This document shows, one piece after another, positions 8,021-15,846 of a stretch of 64,000 nt of DNA; positions within the stretch are counted from its first letter, which is position 1, and each line of letters begins with the position of its first letter. The position numbers and the translations under genes were made by a program. The stretch is taken from positions 81,757-145,756 of the forward strand of contig JBFWNY010000006.1 in assembly GCA_050250815.1 (NCBI GenBank), written 5' to 3'. The notes beneath the pieces are model-generated. The model was given only the letters and a program-made list of their open reading frames with translations. It did not search any database and was not told where the DNA came from. This stretch comes from JAEUMD01 sp050250815 (GTDB taxonomy: Bacteria > Pseudomonadota > Alphaproteobacteria > Rhizobiales > Hyphomicrobiaceae).

Positions 8021-9364
8021 ATGAAGCTCGTGTCACGGGAGAGCGCCGAGCCTCCCAGTCGCTGCGAAGCGGCACCCTCGAACTTCCCCCTCAACATTAC
8101 CCTGGATAATAAAATCGGCACCGGACCGGGGCGGCCGCTTGCCCCGCTCGACCCGTTGCCGGCCGTGCCCGCCGCACCCCGCTTTCCGGTCGGCTCCCGG
8201 GCCAAGGCGTTTCAGAAGGCGTTCTATCCGGATGTCCTGCCGGTCGAGTGGAACGACTGGCGCTGGCAGTTCCGCAAGCGCATTCGCACGCTCGCAGAGC
8301 TGGAGCGCATCTTCGTCCTGTCGGACGACGAGCGCGCGGCCATCGCCCAGCACAAGGGCGCACTGCCAGTCGGCATCACGCCCTACTACGCCAGTCTGAT
8401 GAGCCGGCATGATGCGAGCGATCCCATCCGCCGCACGCATATCCCCGTGGGCACCGAGTACATCAAGACGCCGGGCGAGGCCGACGACCCGCTGGGCGAG
8501 GATCACGATTCGGCGGTGCCCGGCCTCGTGCACCGTTACCCCGACCGTGTGCTGTTCCTGGTGACGGGCACGTGCTCCACCTACTGCCGCTACTGCACGC
8601 GCTCGCGCATGGTGGGCCAGCCGGGTGGCGAGTACTCGTTCTCCAAGTCGCAGTGGGAGCGCGCGCTCCAGTACATCGAGGCGCATCCTGAGATCCGCGA
8701 CGTGCTGCTGTCGGGCGGCGATCCGTTGACCCTGGCCGACGAGCCGCTCGAGTACCTGCTCAAGCGCCTGCGTGCCATCAAGCACGTGGAATTCCTGCGC
8801 ATCGGCACGAAAGTGCCGGTGGTGCTACCCATGCGTATCACGCGCAACCTGACGCGGGTGCTCAAGAAGGTGCACCCGCTTTGGATGAGCATCCACTTTA
8901 CGCATCCCTCGGAGCTCACCAAGGAAGTGACAGAGTCGACGGCGCGTCTGGCCGACGCCGGGCTTCCGCTCGGCAGCCAGACCGTGCTGCTCAAGGGCAT
9001 CAACGACGACGTGGAGACGATGAAGTCGCTCTACCACGGCCTGCTGATGCGCCGCGTGAAGCCCTACTACCTCTATCAGTGCGACCCCATCACGGGCTCC
9101 TCGCACTTCCGTACGCCCGTCGAGAAGGGCCTCGAGATCATCGAGGGCCTGCGCGGCCATACGACCGGCTACGCCGTGCCGCACTACGTGGTCGACGCGC
9201 CGGGTGGCGGTGGCAAGATCCCGCTCGTGCCCGACTATCTCGTCGGTCGCGACGGCGAGGACGTCATGCTCCGCAACTTCGAGGGCAACACCTACCGCTA
9301 CAAGGATCCGGCCGGCACCGTCGGCGCCGACCGTCAGCCTAAGGCGCGGAAGGGCAAGGCCTGA
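8021..9364 (+). CDS. kamA: Lysine 2,3-aminomutase (radical SAM, PLP)
   Basis: A 447-residue protein that interconverts L-lysine and beta-lysine by radical chemistry. It has the radical-SAM cluster motif CSTYCRYC (Cys185/189/192), the GGDPL SAM-binding segment, and the PLP-lysine motif PGGGGK (Lys399). Asp355 (in YQCD) and Asp392 (in VVDAPGGGGK) match Asp293 and Asp330 of the Clostridium enzyme, which bind the lysine side chain; glutamate aminomutases lack them. The C-terminal zinc cysteines of the Clostridium enzyme and the fourth ligand in GVNDC are absent (here GINDD). It is longer than EpmB and no epmA lies nearby. RBS GGAGAG is 7 nt from ATG. The ATP-grasp gene starts 3 nt after its stop. 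Confidence 0.88.
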   Translation: MKLVSRESAEPPSRCEAAPSNFPLNITLDNKIGTGPGRPLAPLDPLPAVPAAPRFPVGSRAKAFQKAFYPDVLPVEWNDWRWQFRKRIRTLAELERIFVLSDDERAAIAQHKGALPVGITPYYASLMSRHDASDPIRRTHIPVGTEYIKTPGEADDPLGEDHDSAVPGLVHRYPDRVLFLVTGTCSTYCRYCTRSRMVGQPGGEYSFSKSQWERALQYIEAHPEIRDVLLSGGDPLTLADEPLEYLLKRLRAIKHVEFLRIGTKVPVVLPMRITRNLTRVLKKVHPLWMSIHFTHPSELTKEVTESTARLADAGLPLGSQTVLLKGINDDVETMKSLYHGLLMRRVKPYYLYQCDPITGSSHFRTPVEKGLEIIEGLRGHTTGYAVPHYVVDAPGGGGKIPLVPDYLVGRDGEDVMLRNFEGNTYRYKDPAGTVGADRQPKARKGKA

Positions 9365-9367
9365 GCG

Positions 9368-10378
9368 ATGCGTATCGGGTTCGTGTACGACCTGCGCGAC
9401 GACTATCGTGCGCAGGGCTACTCCGATGAGGAAACGGCGGAGTTCGACTCTGTCGAGACGATCGAGGCGATCGAGGCGGCGATGGGCCGCCTCGGTCATC
9501 ACGTTGTCCGGGTGGGGCACGGACGCGAGCTGGCGCGCCGCTTCGTGGCGGGTGAGCGGTTCGATCTGGTCTTCTCGATCGCGGAGGGGCTCAAGGGACG
9601 CTCGCGCGAGGCGCAGGTGCCCGCGCTGTGCGAGCTGTTCGACCAGCCGTATGCCTTCTCCGATCCCCTGACGATGGCCGTGACCCTCGACAAGGCGGTC
9701 GCCAAGCGCATCGTGCGCGATGCCGGCGTGCCCACCGCGCCTTTCCTCGTCTACGAGCGCGAGGGACAAGACCTGTCGGGCTGGACACACTACCCGGCCT
9801 TCGTGAAGCCGCTGGCCGAGGGCACCGGCAAGGGCTGCGAGAAGGCATCGATGGTGGCCGACCGGTCCGCGCTGGAAGCCGCCGCGTGCGGCGTCCTCAC
9901 GCGCTATCGCCAGCCCGCGCTCATCGAAAGCTATCTGCCGGGGCGCGAGTTCACTGTCGGCATCGTGGGCACGGGCGAGGCCGCTCGCGTCGTCGGCGTC
10001 ATGGAGATCGTTCTGCTGACGGGCGCCGGCGCGGAAGCCGGTGTCTACTCATACACCAACAAGGAAGAGTGCGAGCGCCTCGTCGAATATCGCAAGGCCG
10101 ACGATGCGGAAGCCCTACGCGCCGCCGCCCACGCGCTTCACGCGCACCGCGCCCTGCAATGCCGCGATGCCGCGCGCCACGACCTGCGCTCGGACGCCGC
10201 GGGCGAGCCCGTATTCCTGGAAACAAACCCGATCGCCGGACTGCATCCATCGCATTCTGACCTGCCGATCCTCGCCGGGCAGCACGGCTGGTCCTACGAT
10301 GAGCTGCTTGCGGCCATTCTCGGCAGCGCCATTATGCGCCGCCAAGCAACTCCAGGCGAACGCGCGGCAGCGGAATGA
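9368..10378 (+). CDS. ATP-grasp ligase 1 (D-Ala-D-Ala ligase-like)
   Basis: A 336-residue ATP-grasp protein. The N-terminal domain opens MRIGFVYDLRDDY. The ATP-binding half carries AFVKPLAEGTGKG (phosphate-contacting Lys and a Gly-rich loop) and ALIESYLPGREFTVG. The metal/substrate end is VFLETNPIAGLHPSHSDLP, matching the Ddl E-x-N metal motif. One strand reads RHDLR where Ddl proteins usually have RVDLR. Ddl-like ATP-grasp enzymes join a carboxylate to an amine through an acyl-phosphate. It is not a normal Ddl by context: it lies between kamA (3-nt gap) and a second ligase (ATGA overlap), away from mur genes. The substrates are probably beta-lysine and another amino acid (inference). Confidence 0.8.
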   Translation: MRIGFVYDLRDDYRAQGYSDEETAEFDSVETIEAIEAAMGRLGHHVVRVGHGRELARRFVAGERFDLVFSIAEGLKGRSREAQVPALCELFDQPYAFSDPLTMAVTLDKAVAKRIVRDAGVPTAPFLVYEREGQDLSGWTHYPAFVKPLAEGTGKGCEKASMVADRSALEAAACGVLTRYRQPALIESYLPGREFTVGIVGTGEAARVVGVMEIVLLTGAGAEAGVYSYTNKEECERLVEYRKADDAEALRAAAHALHAHRALQCRDAARHDLRSDAAGEPVFLETNPIAGLHPSHSDLPILAGQHGWSYDELLAAILGSAIMRRQATPGERAAAE

Positions 10379-11400
10379 CACGTCGGGCCCACGCGGTGCC
10401 GCGGGCAGTCATCGTCCACGGCGTCACCGATGCCACACGGCCCGACGAGGCCGACACGCTGGAGCAGGTGCGCGAGGTGGGCGCCGCGTTGCGCAATTTG
10501 GGCTTCGATACCAGCGAGCGGGCGCTCGGCCTCGATCTCTCGCCGCTCGCTGTGCTTGGCGTCGACCCGCCTGACGTCGTCTTCAATCTGGTCGAGGCTC
10601 TGGCCGGTGACGGTCGCCTCATTCAACTTGCTCCCGCCGTGATGGAGCACCTCGGACTCGTTTTCACCGGCTCGTCGGCGACCGCCGTCGCCGTGACGAC
10701 CGACAAGCCGTTGACCAAACGCCTGCTGCAGGCGGCGGGCGTGCCTGTGCCCGCAACATTCGATGCCACGGCCGCGCGCCATATCGCCGAACGCTACATC
10801 GTCAAGTCGCTCGCCGAGGACGCGTCGTTCGGCATCGACGAGGCGTCCGTCGTGCTTGCCGGCGAGGCCGGCGCCGAGATCGAGCGGCGTCGCGCGCGAT
10901 ATGGCGGGGCCTGGTTCGCCGAGGAATACATCGAAGGCCGCGAGTTCAATATCTCACTGATCGTTGGTGACGACGGCTATCCGCGCGTGCTGCCGGCCGC
11001 CGAGATCGAGTTCGTTGGTTATTCCGAGGGGCGGCCGCGCATCGTCGACTATGCCGCCAAGTGGGATGCATCGAGCGCCGGCTACCACGCGACGCCGCGA
11101 CGTTTCGTATCGCGGTCCGCCGAGCCCGGACTCGTCGAGGAGCTGGAGCGACTGTCGCTGGCGGCGTGGCGGGTTCTGGGTCTGGGCGGGTATGCGCGCG
11201 TCGATTTTCGGGTGGCGGAAGACGGCCGCTGTCTGGTGCTGGAGGCAAACGCCAATCCCTGCCTTTCGCCCGATGCCGGCTTCGCGGCGGCCGCCGCCCA
11301 GGCGGGTCTCACCTACGATGCTATGATAGAAATGATCGTTGGCGCCGCCCGGCGCAATGCTGCGGGCGGTGCAAGCGATGCAGCACGCACGAATAGCTGA
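10375..11400 (+). CDS. ATP-grasp ligase 2 (D-Ala-D-Ala ligase-like)
   Basis: A 341-residue second ATP-grasp protein, starting in an ATGA overlap with ligase 1. Its motifs are YIVKSLAEDASFGID (ATP-site Lys), WFAEEYIEGREFNISL, and YARVDFRV followed by LEANANPCLSPDAGF (metal-binding Glu and Asn). It is clearly diverged from its neighbour: the two share a fold but little sequence outside the motifs, so this is not a recent tandem duplication. Two different ligases in succession suggest two amide bonds, or two alternative acceptors, in one product. It ends 15 nt before the GNAT-HDAC-GNAT gene, so the operon continues. Confidence 0.8.
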   Translation: MTRRAHAVPRAVIVHGVTDATRPDEADTLEQVREVGAALRNLGFDTSERALGLDLSPLAVLGVDPPDVVFNLVEALAGDGRLIQLAPAVMEHLGLVFTGSSATAVAVTTDKPLTKRLLQAAGVPVPATFDATAARHIAERYIVKSLAEDASFGIDEASVVLAGEAGAEIERRRARYGGAWFAEEYIEGREFNISLIVGDDGYPRVLPAAEIEFVGYSEGRPRIVDYAAKWDASSAGYHATPRRFVSRSAEPGLVEELERLSLAAWRVLGLGGYARVDFRVAEDGRCLVLEANANPCLSPDAGFAAAAAQAGLTYDAMIEMIVGAARRNAAGGASDAARTNS

Positions 11401-11415
11401 AGGCACTTTCACCGC

Positions 11416-13713
11416 ATGTTCCTCATCCGCAAGGTCCAGGATGCGACGAGCCCGCTCAACCGCGCGGCGATTGCAGAAGCGCAGCGCATCATGCGCGCGC
11501 AGTTCCCCGGCATGGGTCAGGAGGACATCGATCGTCTGCCCGACCTGCTCACCAATCCGCTCAAGTATGGCTTCGTCGGCAGGCTGCTGGTGGCGGAGGG
11601 CGCCAACGGCAAGGTGCTGGGAATGGCGCAGCTGCTGCATGCACCCGATGTAGGCTTTTGTTACCTGGAAATCATCTCTGCCAATGTCGGCGGCACGGGG
11701 CGGGGCATTGGCGCGGCGCTCTACGAGCGCGTGCGTGAGGAGGCGATGGCGCTCGGCGCGCACGGACTCTACTTCGAATGCCTGCCCGACGAGCCCGAGC
11801 TTTCACCCGAGCCGAAGGTGCGGGAAGCCAATGCGCGGCGGCTTGCCTTCTACGAGCGCTATGGCGCACGGCCGATCATCAATACGGCCTACGAGACCCC
11901 GCTGAAGCCGGGCACGACCAATCCGCCGCATCTGGCACTCGATCCGCTGGGCCGCGCCGACATGCCCGGCCGGACGCAGGTGCAGAAGGTGGTTCGCGCC
12001 ATTCTGGAGCGCGCCTACGGTGAAGTCTGCTCGCCCGAGTACATCGACATGGTCGTCAACTCGGTGACTGATGATCCGGTCCGTCTGCGCGAGCCCAAGT
12101 ACGTGAAGCGGCGCACCAAGCCGCGGCTGCCGGCACCGGCACCCAACGCGCCGATCGCGCTCGTCACCCACGACGGCCATGCCATCCATCACGTGCACGA
12201 GCGCGGCTACGTCGAGGCGCCCATCCGCGTGAGCGCGATCATGTCGGAGCTGGAAGGAACGGGACTGTTCCAGCGCGTGCCCACGCTGCACTTCTCCGAC
12301 CGCTTCATTCTGGAGGTGCACGACGCCAAGCTCGTCGATTACATCCGCCGCGCTTCCAAGCTCGCGGGCACGAAGAAGTCGATCTACCCGTACGTCTTTC
12401 CCCTGCGCAATCCCAACAAGCCGCCGAAGGACCAGACGGTGCTCGCTGGCTACTACTGCATCGACACGTTCACACCTCTCAACGAGAGCGCCTATCTTGC
12501 TGCCCGCGCCGCCGTGGACTGCACGCTGACGGCGGCCGCCAAGGTCTTGGAAGGCCGCAATCTCGCATATGCGCTGGTGCGTCCGCCCGGCCATCACGCG
12601 GAGCGGCGTGTGTTCGGCGGTTTCTGCTACTTCTGCAATGCTGCGATCGCCGCGCAATTCCTGAACCGTTACGGGCGCGTTGCGATCCTCGATATCGATT
12701 ATCACCACGGTAACGGCCAGCAGGACATCTTCTACGAGCGTGACGACGTGCTGACCGTCTCCGTGCATGGCGACCCGAGCTTTGCCTACCCGTATTTCAC
12801 CGGTTTCAAAAACGAGACCGGCTCGGGCAAGGGGGCCGGGTACAACTTCAACCTGCCGCTCGCGGAACGCATATCGCCTGCCGAGCACCGCAACGCCGTC
12901 GCCGAAGCCATACGTATCGTTCGTCGTTTCGCTCCCGACTATCTTGTCGTCGCCGCAGGCTTCGACACGGCCAAGGGCGACCCGACGGGCACGTGGTCGA
13001 ACGGGGCATCCGACTTCGCCGAACTGGGCCGCATGATCGGGGCGGAGGGCTATCCGACGCTCGTCGTGCAGGAAGGCGGCTATCGCGTGCGCACGTTGGG
13101 CGTCAACGTGCGCAGCTTCTTCGAGGGGCTCGTCCGGGGTGCCGCGGCTCCAATGCTGAGGATCGAGCCCGTCAAGTCCGGTGCCGTCCGGCGCAAGCTT
13201 GCGCCGGCGGCCTCACGCGAAAAGGTCGATCCGGGCGAGATCGCCTGGCGTGACTATGTGACGGCCGAGGACGAGGAGGCGGTTCGCTCGCTGGTGGCGG
13301 CGACGGGCTTTTTCACGACGGAAGAGATCGACATCGCGGCCGAACTCGTGCGAGAGCGCATCACGCGGGGGCCGAGCTCGGGCTACGAGTTCATCGTTGC
13401 TCAGATCGGCAGCCACATTGCCGGCTATGCCTGCTTCGGGCGCATCGCGGGTTCCGACATTGCGCACGATCTCTACTGGATCGCAGTCGCGCCGCAGTGG
13501 CGCGGCCGTGGGCTCGGCCCTCTGGTCATGCGAAAGGTAGAGGCTGCAGTTCGGGCAGCAGGCGGGCGGAAAATCTTCGCCGATACGTCGTCGTCGCCCA
13601 AGTACGCCGACACGCGCCGCTTCTACCTGTCGCAAGGCTTCCGTCAGGGGGCACTGCTCGAGGATTTCTACCGTCGCGGCGACGGCAAGGTGATCTTCGA
13701 GAAGCGGGTGTGA
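11416..13713 (+). CDS. GNAT - histone-deacetylase-like amidohydrolase - GNAT fusion
   Basis: A 765-residue three-domain protein. Residues 1-~185 form a GNAT acetyltransferase (acetyl-CoA loop GGTGRGIGAALYERV). Residues ~225-585 are a class II HDAC/acetylpolyamine amidohydrolase: catalytic pair His393-His394 in PPGHHAERR, zinc ligands Asp428 and His430 in DIDYHHGNG, Asp517 in AGFDTAKGDP, and transition-state Tyr556 in EGGYR. Residues ~610-765 are a second GNAT (APQWRGRGLGPLVMRKVE). All deacetylase active-site residues are present, so it should be active on an N-acetyl amine. Acetyl transfer and removal in one chain, behind kamA and two ligases, suggest that an acetyl group is added to and then removed from a beta-lysine-derived amine. 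There is no strong ribosome binding site. Confidence 0.85.
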   Translation: MFLIRKVQDATSPLNRAAIAEAQRIMRAQFPGMGQEDIDRLPDLLTNPLKYGFVGRLLVAEGANGKVLGMAQLLHAPDVGFCYLEIISANVGGTGRGIGAALYERVREEAMALGAHGLYFECLPDEPELSPEPKVREANARRLAFYERYGARPIINTAYETPLKPGTTNPPHLALDPLGRADMPGRTQVQKVVRAILERAYGEVCSPEYIDMVVNSVTDDPVRLREPKYVKRRTKPRLPAPAPNAPIALVTHDGHAIHHVHERGYVEAPIRVSAIMSELEGTGLFQRVPTLHFSDRFILEVHDAKLVDYIRRASKLAGTKKSIYPYVFPLRNPNKPPKDQTVLAGYYCIDTFTPLNESAYLAARAAVDCTLTAAAKVLEGRNLAYALVRPPGHHAERRVFGGFCYFCNAAIAAQFLNRYGRVAILDIDYHHGNGQQDIFYERDDVLTVSVHGDPSFAYPYFTGFKNETGSGKGAGYNFNLPLAERISPAEHRNAVAEAIRIVRRFAPDYLVVAAGFDTAKGDPTGTWSNGASDFAELGRMIGAEGYPTLVVQEGGYRVRTLGVNVRSFFEGLVRGAAAPMLRIEPVKSGAVRRKLAPAASREKVDPGEIAWRDYVTAEDEEAVRSLVAATGFFTTEEIDIAAELVRERITRGPSSGYEFIVAQIGSHIAGYACFGRIAGSDIAHDLYWIAVAPQWRGRGLGPLVMRKVEAAVRAAGGRKIFADTSSSPKYADTRRFYLSQGFRQGALLEDFYRRGDGKVIFEKRV

Positions 13714-13845
13714 GGCCAGACGGTTCGAGAGAGGCCCTAGGAATGCCTGTCACCCATGCGGAAGGTCGGGTATCGCAAGCCGCCTCGCGCCCCTATAGTC
13801 GCCTCTTGCCGCTTCCTGATCTGGAGGACGGCTCTGGGGGCGGGA

Positions 13846-14781
13846 ATGGATTCACAAGTGAGCAATGGCGAGGTCCAGTGGCCTCGGCCTCGGTCTGACG
13901 AGCAGATCTTGCTGGCGTCAGGGAGGCGGATCGGGGTTGCCGAGTTCGGTGCCGCCGACGGCTACCCCGTACTCGCGTGCCATGGCGCACCGGCATCGCG
14001 GCTGATGTTCGAAGTCGCAGACGAAGATGCACGCCGTTTAGGCATCCGCCTCATCGCATTCGACCGCCCCGGCTACGGAAACTCTCCGCTCGACTATGGC
14101 ACGACGCTGGCTGGACGTACCGCGGCGTTCGCCGAGATCCCCGACGCCCTCAAAATCGACCGGTTTGCACTGCTGGGCATTTCAGGCGGTGCGCCCTACG
14201 CCGTGGCGCTTGCCGCGCGGCTCGGCCGCCGCGTGAGTGCGTTGGGTCTGGTTAGCCCCCTCGGACCTGTCTTCGATCTGGGTAGCCGCTCAGCTCCGGA
14301 GCCCGTGGAGTTGACGACGGCGCAACGCGCCTTCTTCCTCGATCTGCCCGGACATCCGTGGCTGTTGCGTTCCAATGCAGAGATCGCGATGCGCGCCTTC
14401 CGGCTCGCACCGAGAATGTTTGCTGGCGCGTTCGCTCATTTCCTGCCCGAAGCGGACCGCATCATCGTGTCCCAGCCCCAGGTCGTCGACAGCCTCGTCA
14501 GCATGACCTTGGACGCGACGCGGCACGGCATCTCGGGTGGCGTCACCGATCTCGAGATCTATGGGGCATCCTGGGAGGTGGATTACACGGGAATAACGTG
14601 CCCGTCGCGCCTCTGGCAGGGCCTTGAGGATTCGATCGTGCCGCCGGAGGCTGCCTTGAAGCTGGGGGAGCTCATTCCTGGGTGTGAGACCGTGCGGATC
14701 GATGGTGCCGGGCACTTCTGGATTTACGACAACGTCGGACCGACGTTGTCTGCGCTCATCGGCCTCGTTGGGGCTATTTGA
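13846..14781 (+). CDS. Alpha/beta-fold hydrolase
   Basis: A 311-residue alpha/beta hydrolase. Visible are the oxyanion-region motif ACHGAPASR, the nucleophile elbow GISGGAPYA (G-x-S-G-G), an acid in EDSIVPPE, and the catalytic His in GAGHFWIY. There is no signal peptide, so it is cytosolic. The frame is open upstream to 13756, but the segment before ATG 13846 is arginine-rich and unlike the family, and I chose 13846. It starts 132 nt after the GNAT-HDAC-GNAT gene on the same strand, so membership of that operon is possible but not shown. Its 3' end overlaps the convergent ZIP gene by 8 nt. Confidence 0.75.
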   Translation: MDSQVSNGEVQWPRPRSDEQILLASGRRIGVAEFGAADGYPVLACHGAPASRLMFEVADEDARRLGIRLIAFDRPGYGNSPLDYGTTLAGRTAAFAEIPDALKIDRFALLGISGGAPYAVALAARLGRRVSALGLVSPLGPVFDLGSRSAPEPVELTTAQRAFFLDLPGHPWLLRSNAEIAMRAFRLAPRMFAGAFAHFLPEADRIIVSQPQVVDSLVSMTLDATRHGISGGVTDLEIYGASWEVDYTGITCPSRLWQGLEDSIVPPEAALKLGELIPGCETVRIDGAGHFWIYDNVGPTLSALIGLVGAI

Positions 14782-15517
14782 GCACGAGGTACTGAAACGC
14801 GAGCATCGCCGCGAACGACAGCGTCACCGCGATGGCGACACGCTCGTGCTTCTCGTTCTCGGTGGCCTCGGGAACCAGCTCCGCAAAGACCAGCCAGAAC
14901 ATTGCGCCCGCTGCCAGTCCGAACCCGACGGGAAGGAACGGCGCGAAGCTTTCTACAAACAGGTAGGCGGGGACCGCCATCAGCGGCTGCGGGAGACTCG
15001 AGAAGACCGCCCACGCCGCCGCCTGCCAGACCGGAGTGCCGCGTGGCACGAGCACGAGCGCAATCGCTAGGCCTTCGGGAATGTTGTGCACGGCGATCGC
15101 CGTGGAAATGAAACTGGCCAGCGCGCCTTCCCCAGCGAATGAGACACCCACCGCCACGCCCTCGGCAAAAGAGTGTGCTGTCATCACACCGACGATGAGC
15201 AGTGCCCTTCGGGCGTCAAGCCCTCGCAATTGCGCGATCTCGGGCACGCTTCCCCTCGTGACGAGGCGGTGTCCCAGGACAATGCCCGCCAAGCCAATGA
15301 GGACGCCGAAAAGCGTGCGCTCCGGACTTAAGGCGATGCCTTCGGCGACGAGTCCATGGCAGGCGGCCAACATCAGGCCGGCGGCCGCCGCATTGGCCAG
15401 CCCCATCAGCTTGGGCGACAGGGACTTTATGAAGAGAAATGGCAGAGCGCCGAGCCCGGTCGCCAATGCGGTCATCATCGCGGCGATGAAGACGGACAAG
15501 GCAGGGGTGTCGGGCAT
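14774..15517 (-). CDS. ZIP-family divalent metal transporter
   Basis: A 247-residue inner-membrane protein with about eight transmembrane segments. Two signature helices are present: HSFAEGVAVG (TM4 type) and HNIPEGLAIA (TM5, the classic HNxPEG of ZIP proteins), supplying the binuclear metal site, plus FAELVPEA near the end. It should import Zn2+, Fe2+ or Mn2+; the metal cannot be read from the sequence. There is no histidine-rich loop, as in ZupT/GufA-like bacterial members. It is convergent with the hydrolase gene, with an 8-nt overlap at the 3' ends. Confidence 0.85.
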   Translation of the reverse strand: MPDTPALSVFIAAMMTALATGLGALPFLFIKSLSPKLMGLANAAAAGLMLAACHGLVAEGIALSPERTLFGVLIGLAGIVLGHRLVTRGSVPEIAQLRGLDARRALLIVGVMTAHSFAEGVAVGVSFAGEGALASFISTAIAVHNIPEGLAIALVLVPRGTPVWQAAAWAVFSSLPQPLMAVPAYLFVESFAPFLPVGFGLAAGAMFWLVFAELVPEATENEKHERVAIAVTLSFAAMLAFQYLVLK

Positions 15518-15846
15518 GCGAGGGCGAGCTCCGGCAGGGGTTTATGGGGTAGGCAGCCTCTAGCACGGTTCGCGCGGTGGGAAGTCGAAAGGCGGCACGC
15601 TCCTCCGCGGCTTTTTTGCCTGAACTGCCGAGAAATCGGACGGCTGGTGCGCACCCTTTCCCCTGACGCGACAGCGCGCCGCCACGATCCAGAGGTTACT
15701 TGCCGCCCGGAGCGCTGGATGCTTGACGCTTGCGTGCGTCGATGGTCTCTCTGGCCGGCGCCCGCCCGGGAGGGCGGCGGCGCCCGGTGCCGGTGGCTGT
15801 GGAACGCATGCGCGGCGGACGGGCTTCAAGGCGGGGCAGACGACAC
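15518..15846. other. Intergenic region between zip (-) and guaA (+)
   Basis: This 329-bp region upstream of both genes should carry both promoters. The frame of guaA is open upstream to 15730, but that extension is arginine/glycine-rich and not part of the family. I see no gene, no convincing purine riboswitch and no clear promoter. Confidence 0.4.

Noticed and set aside
8021..9364. kamA as EpmB for elongation factor P modification
   Set aside because: The protein is about 100 residues longer than EpmB, keeps the free-lysine-binding aspartates, and no epmA or efp lies nearby.
9368..11400. The two ATP-grasp genes as ordinary D-Ala-D-Ala ligases of cell-wall synthesis
   Set aside because: Two diverged copies in an operon with kamA and a deacetylase fusion, away from mur/fts genes, argue against the cell-wall role, although the fold is Ddl-like.
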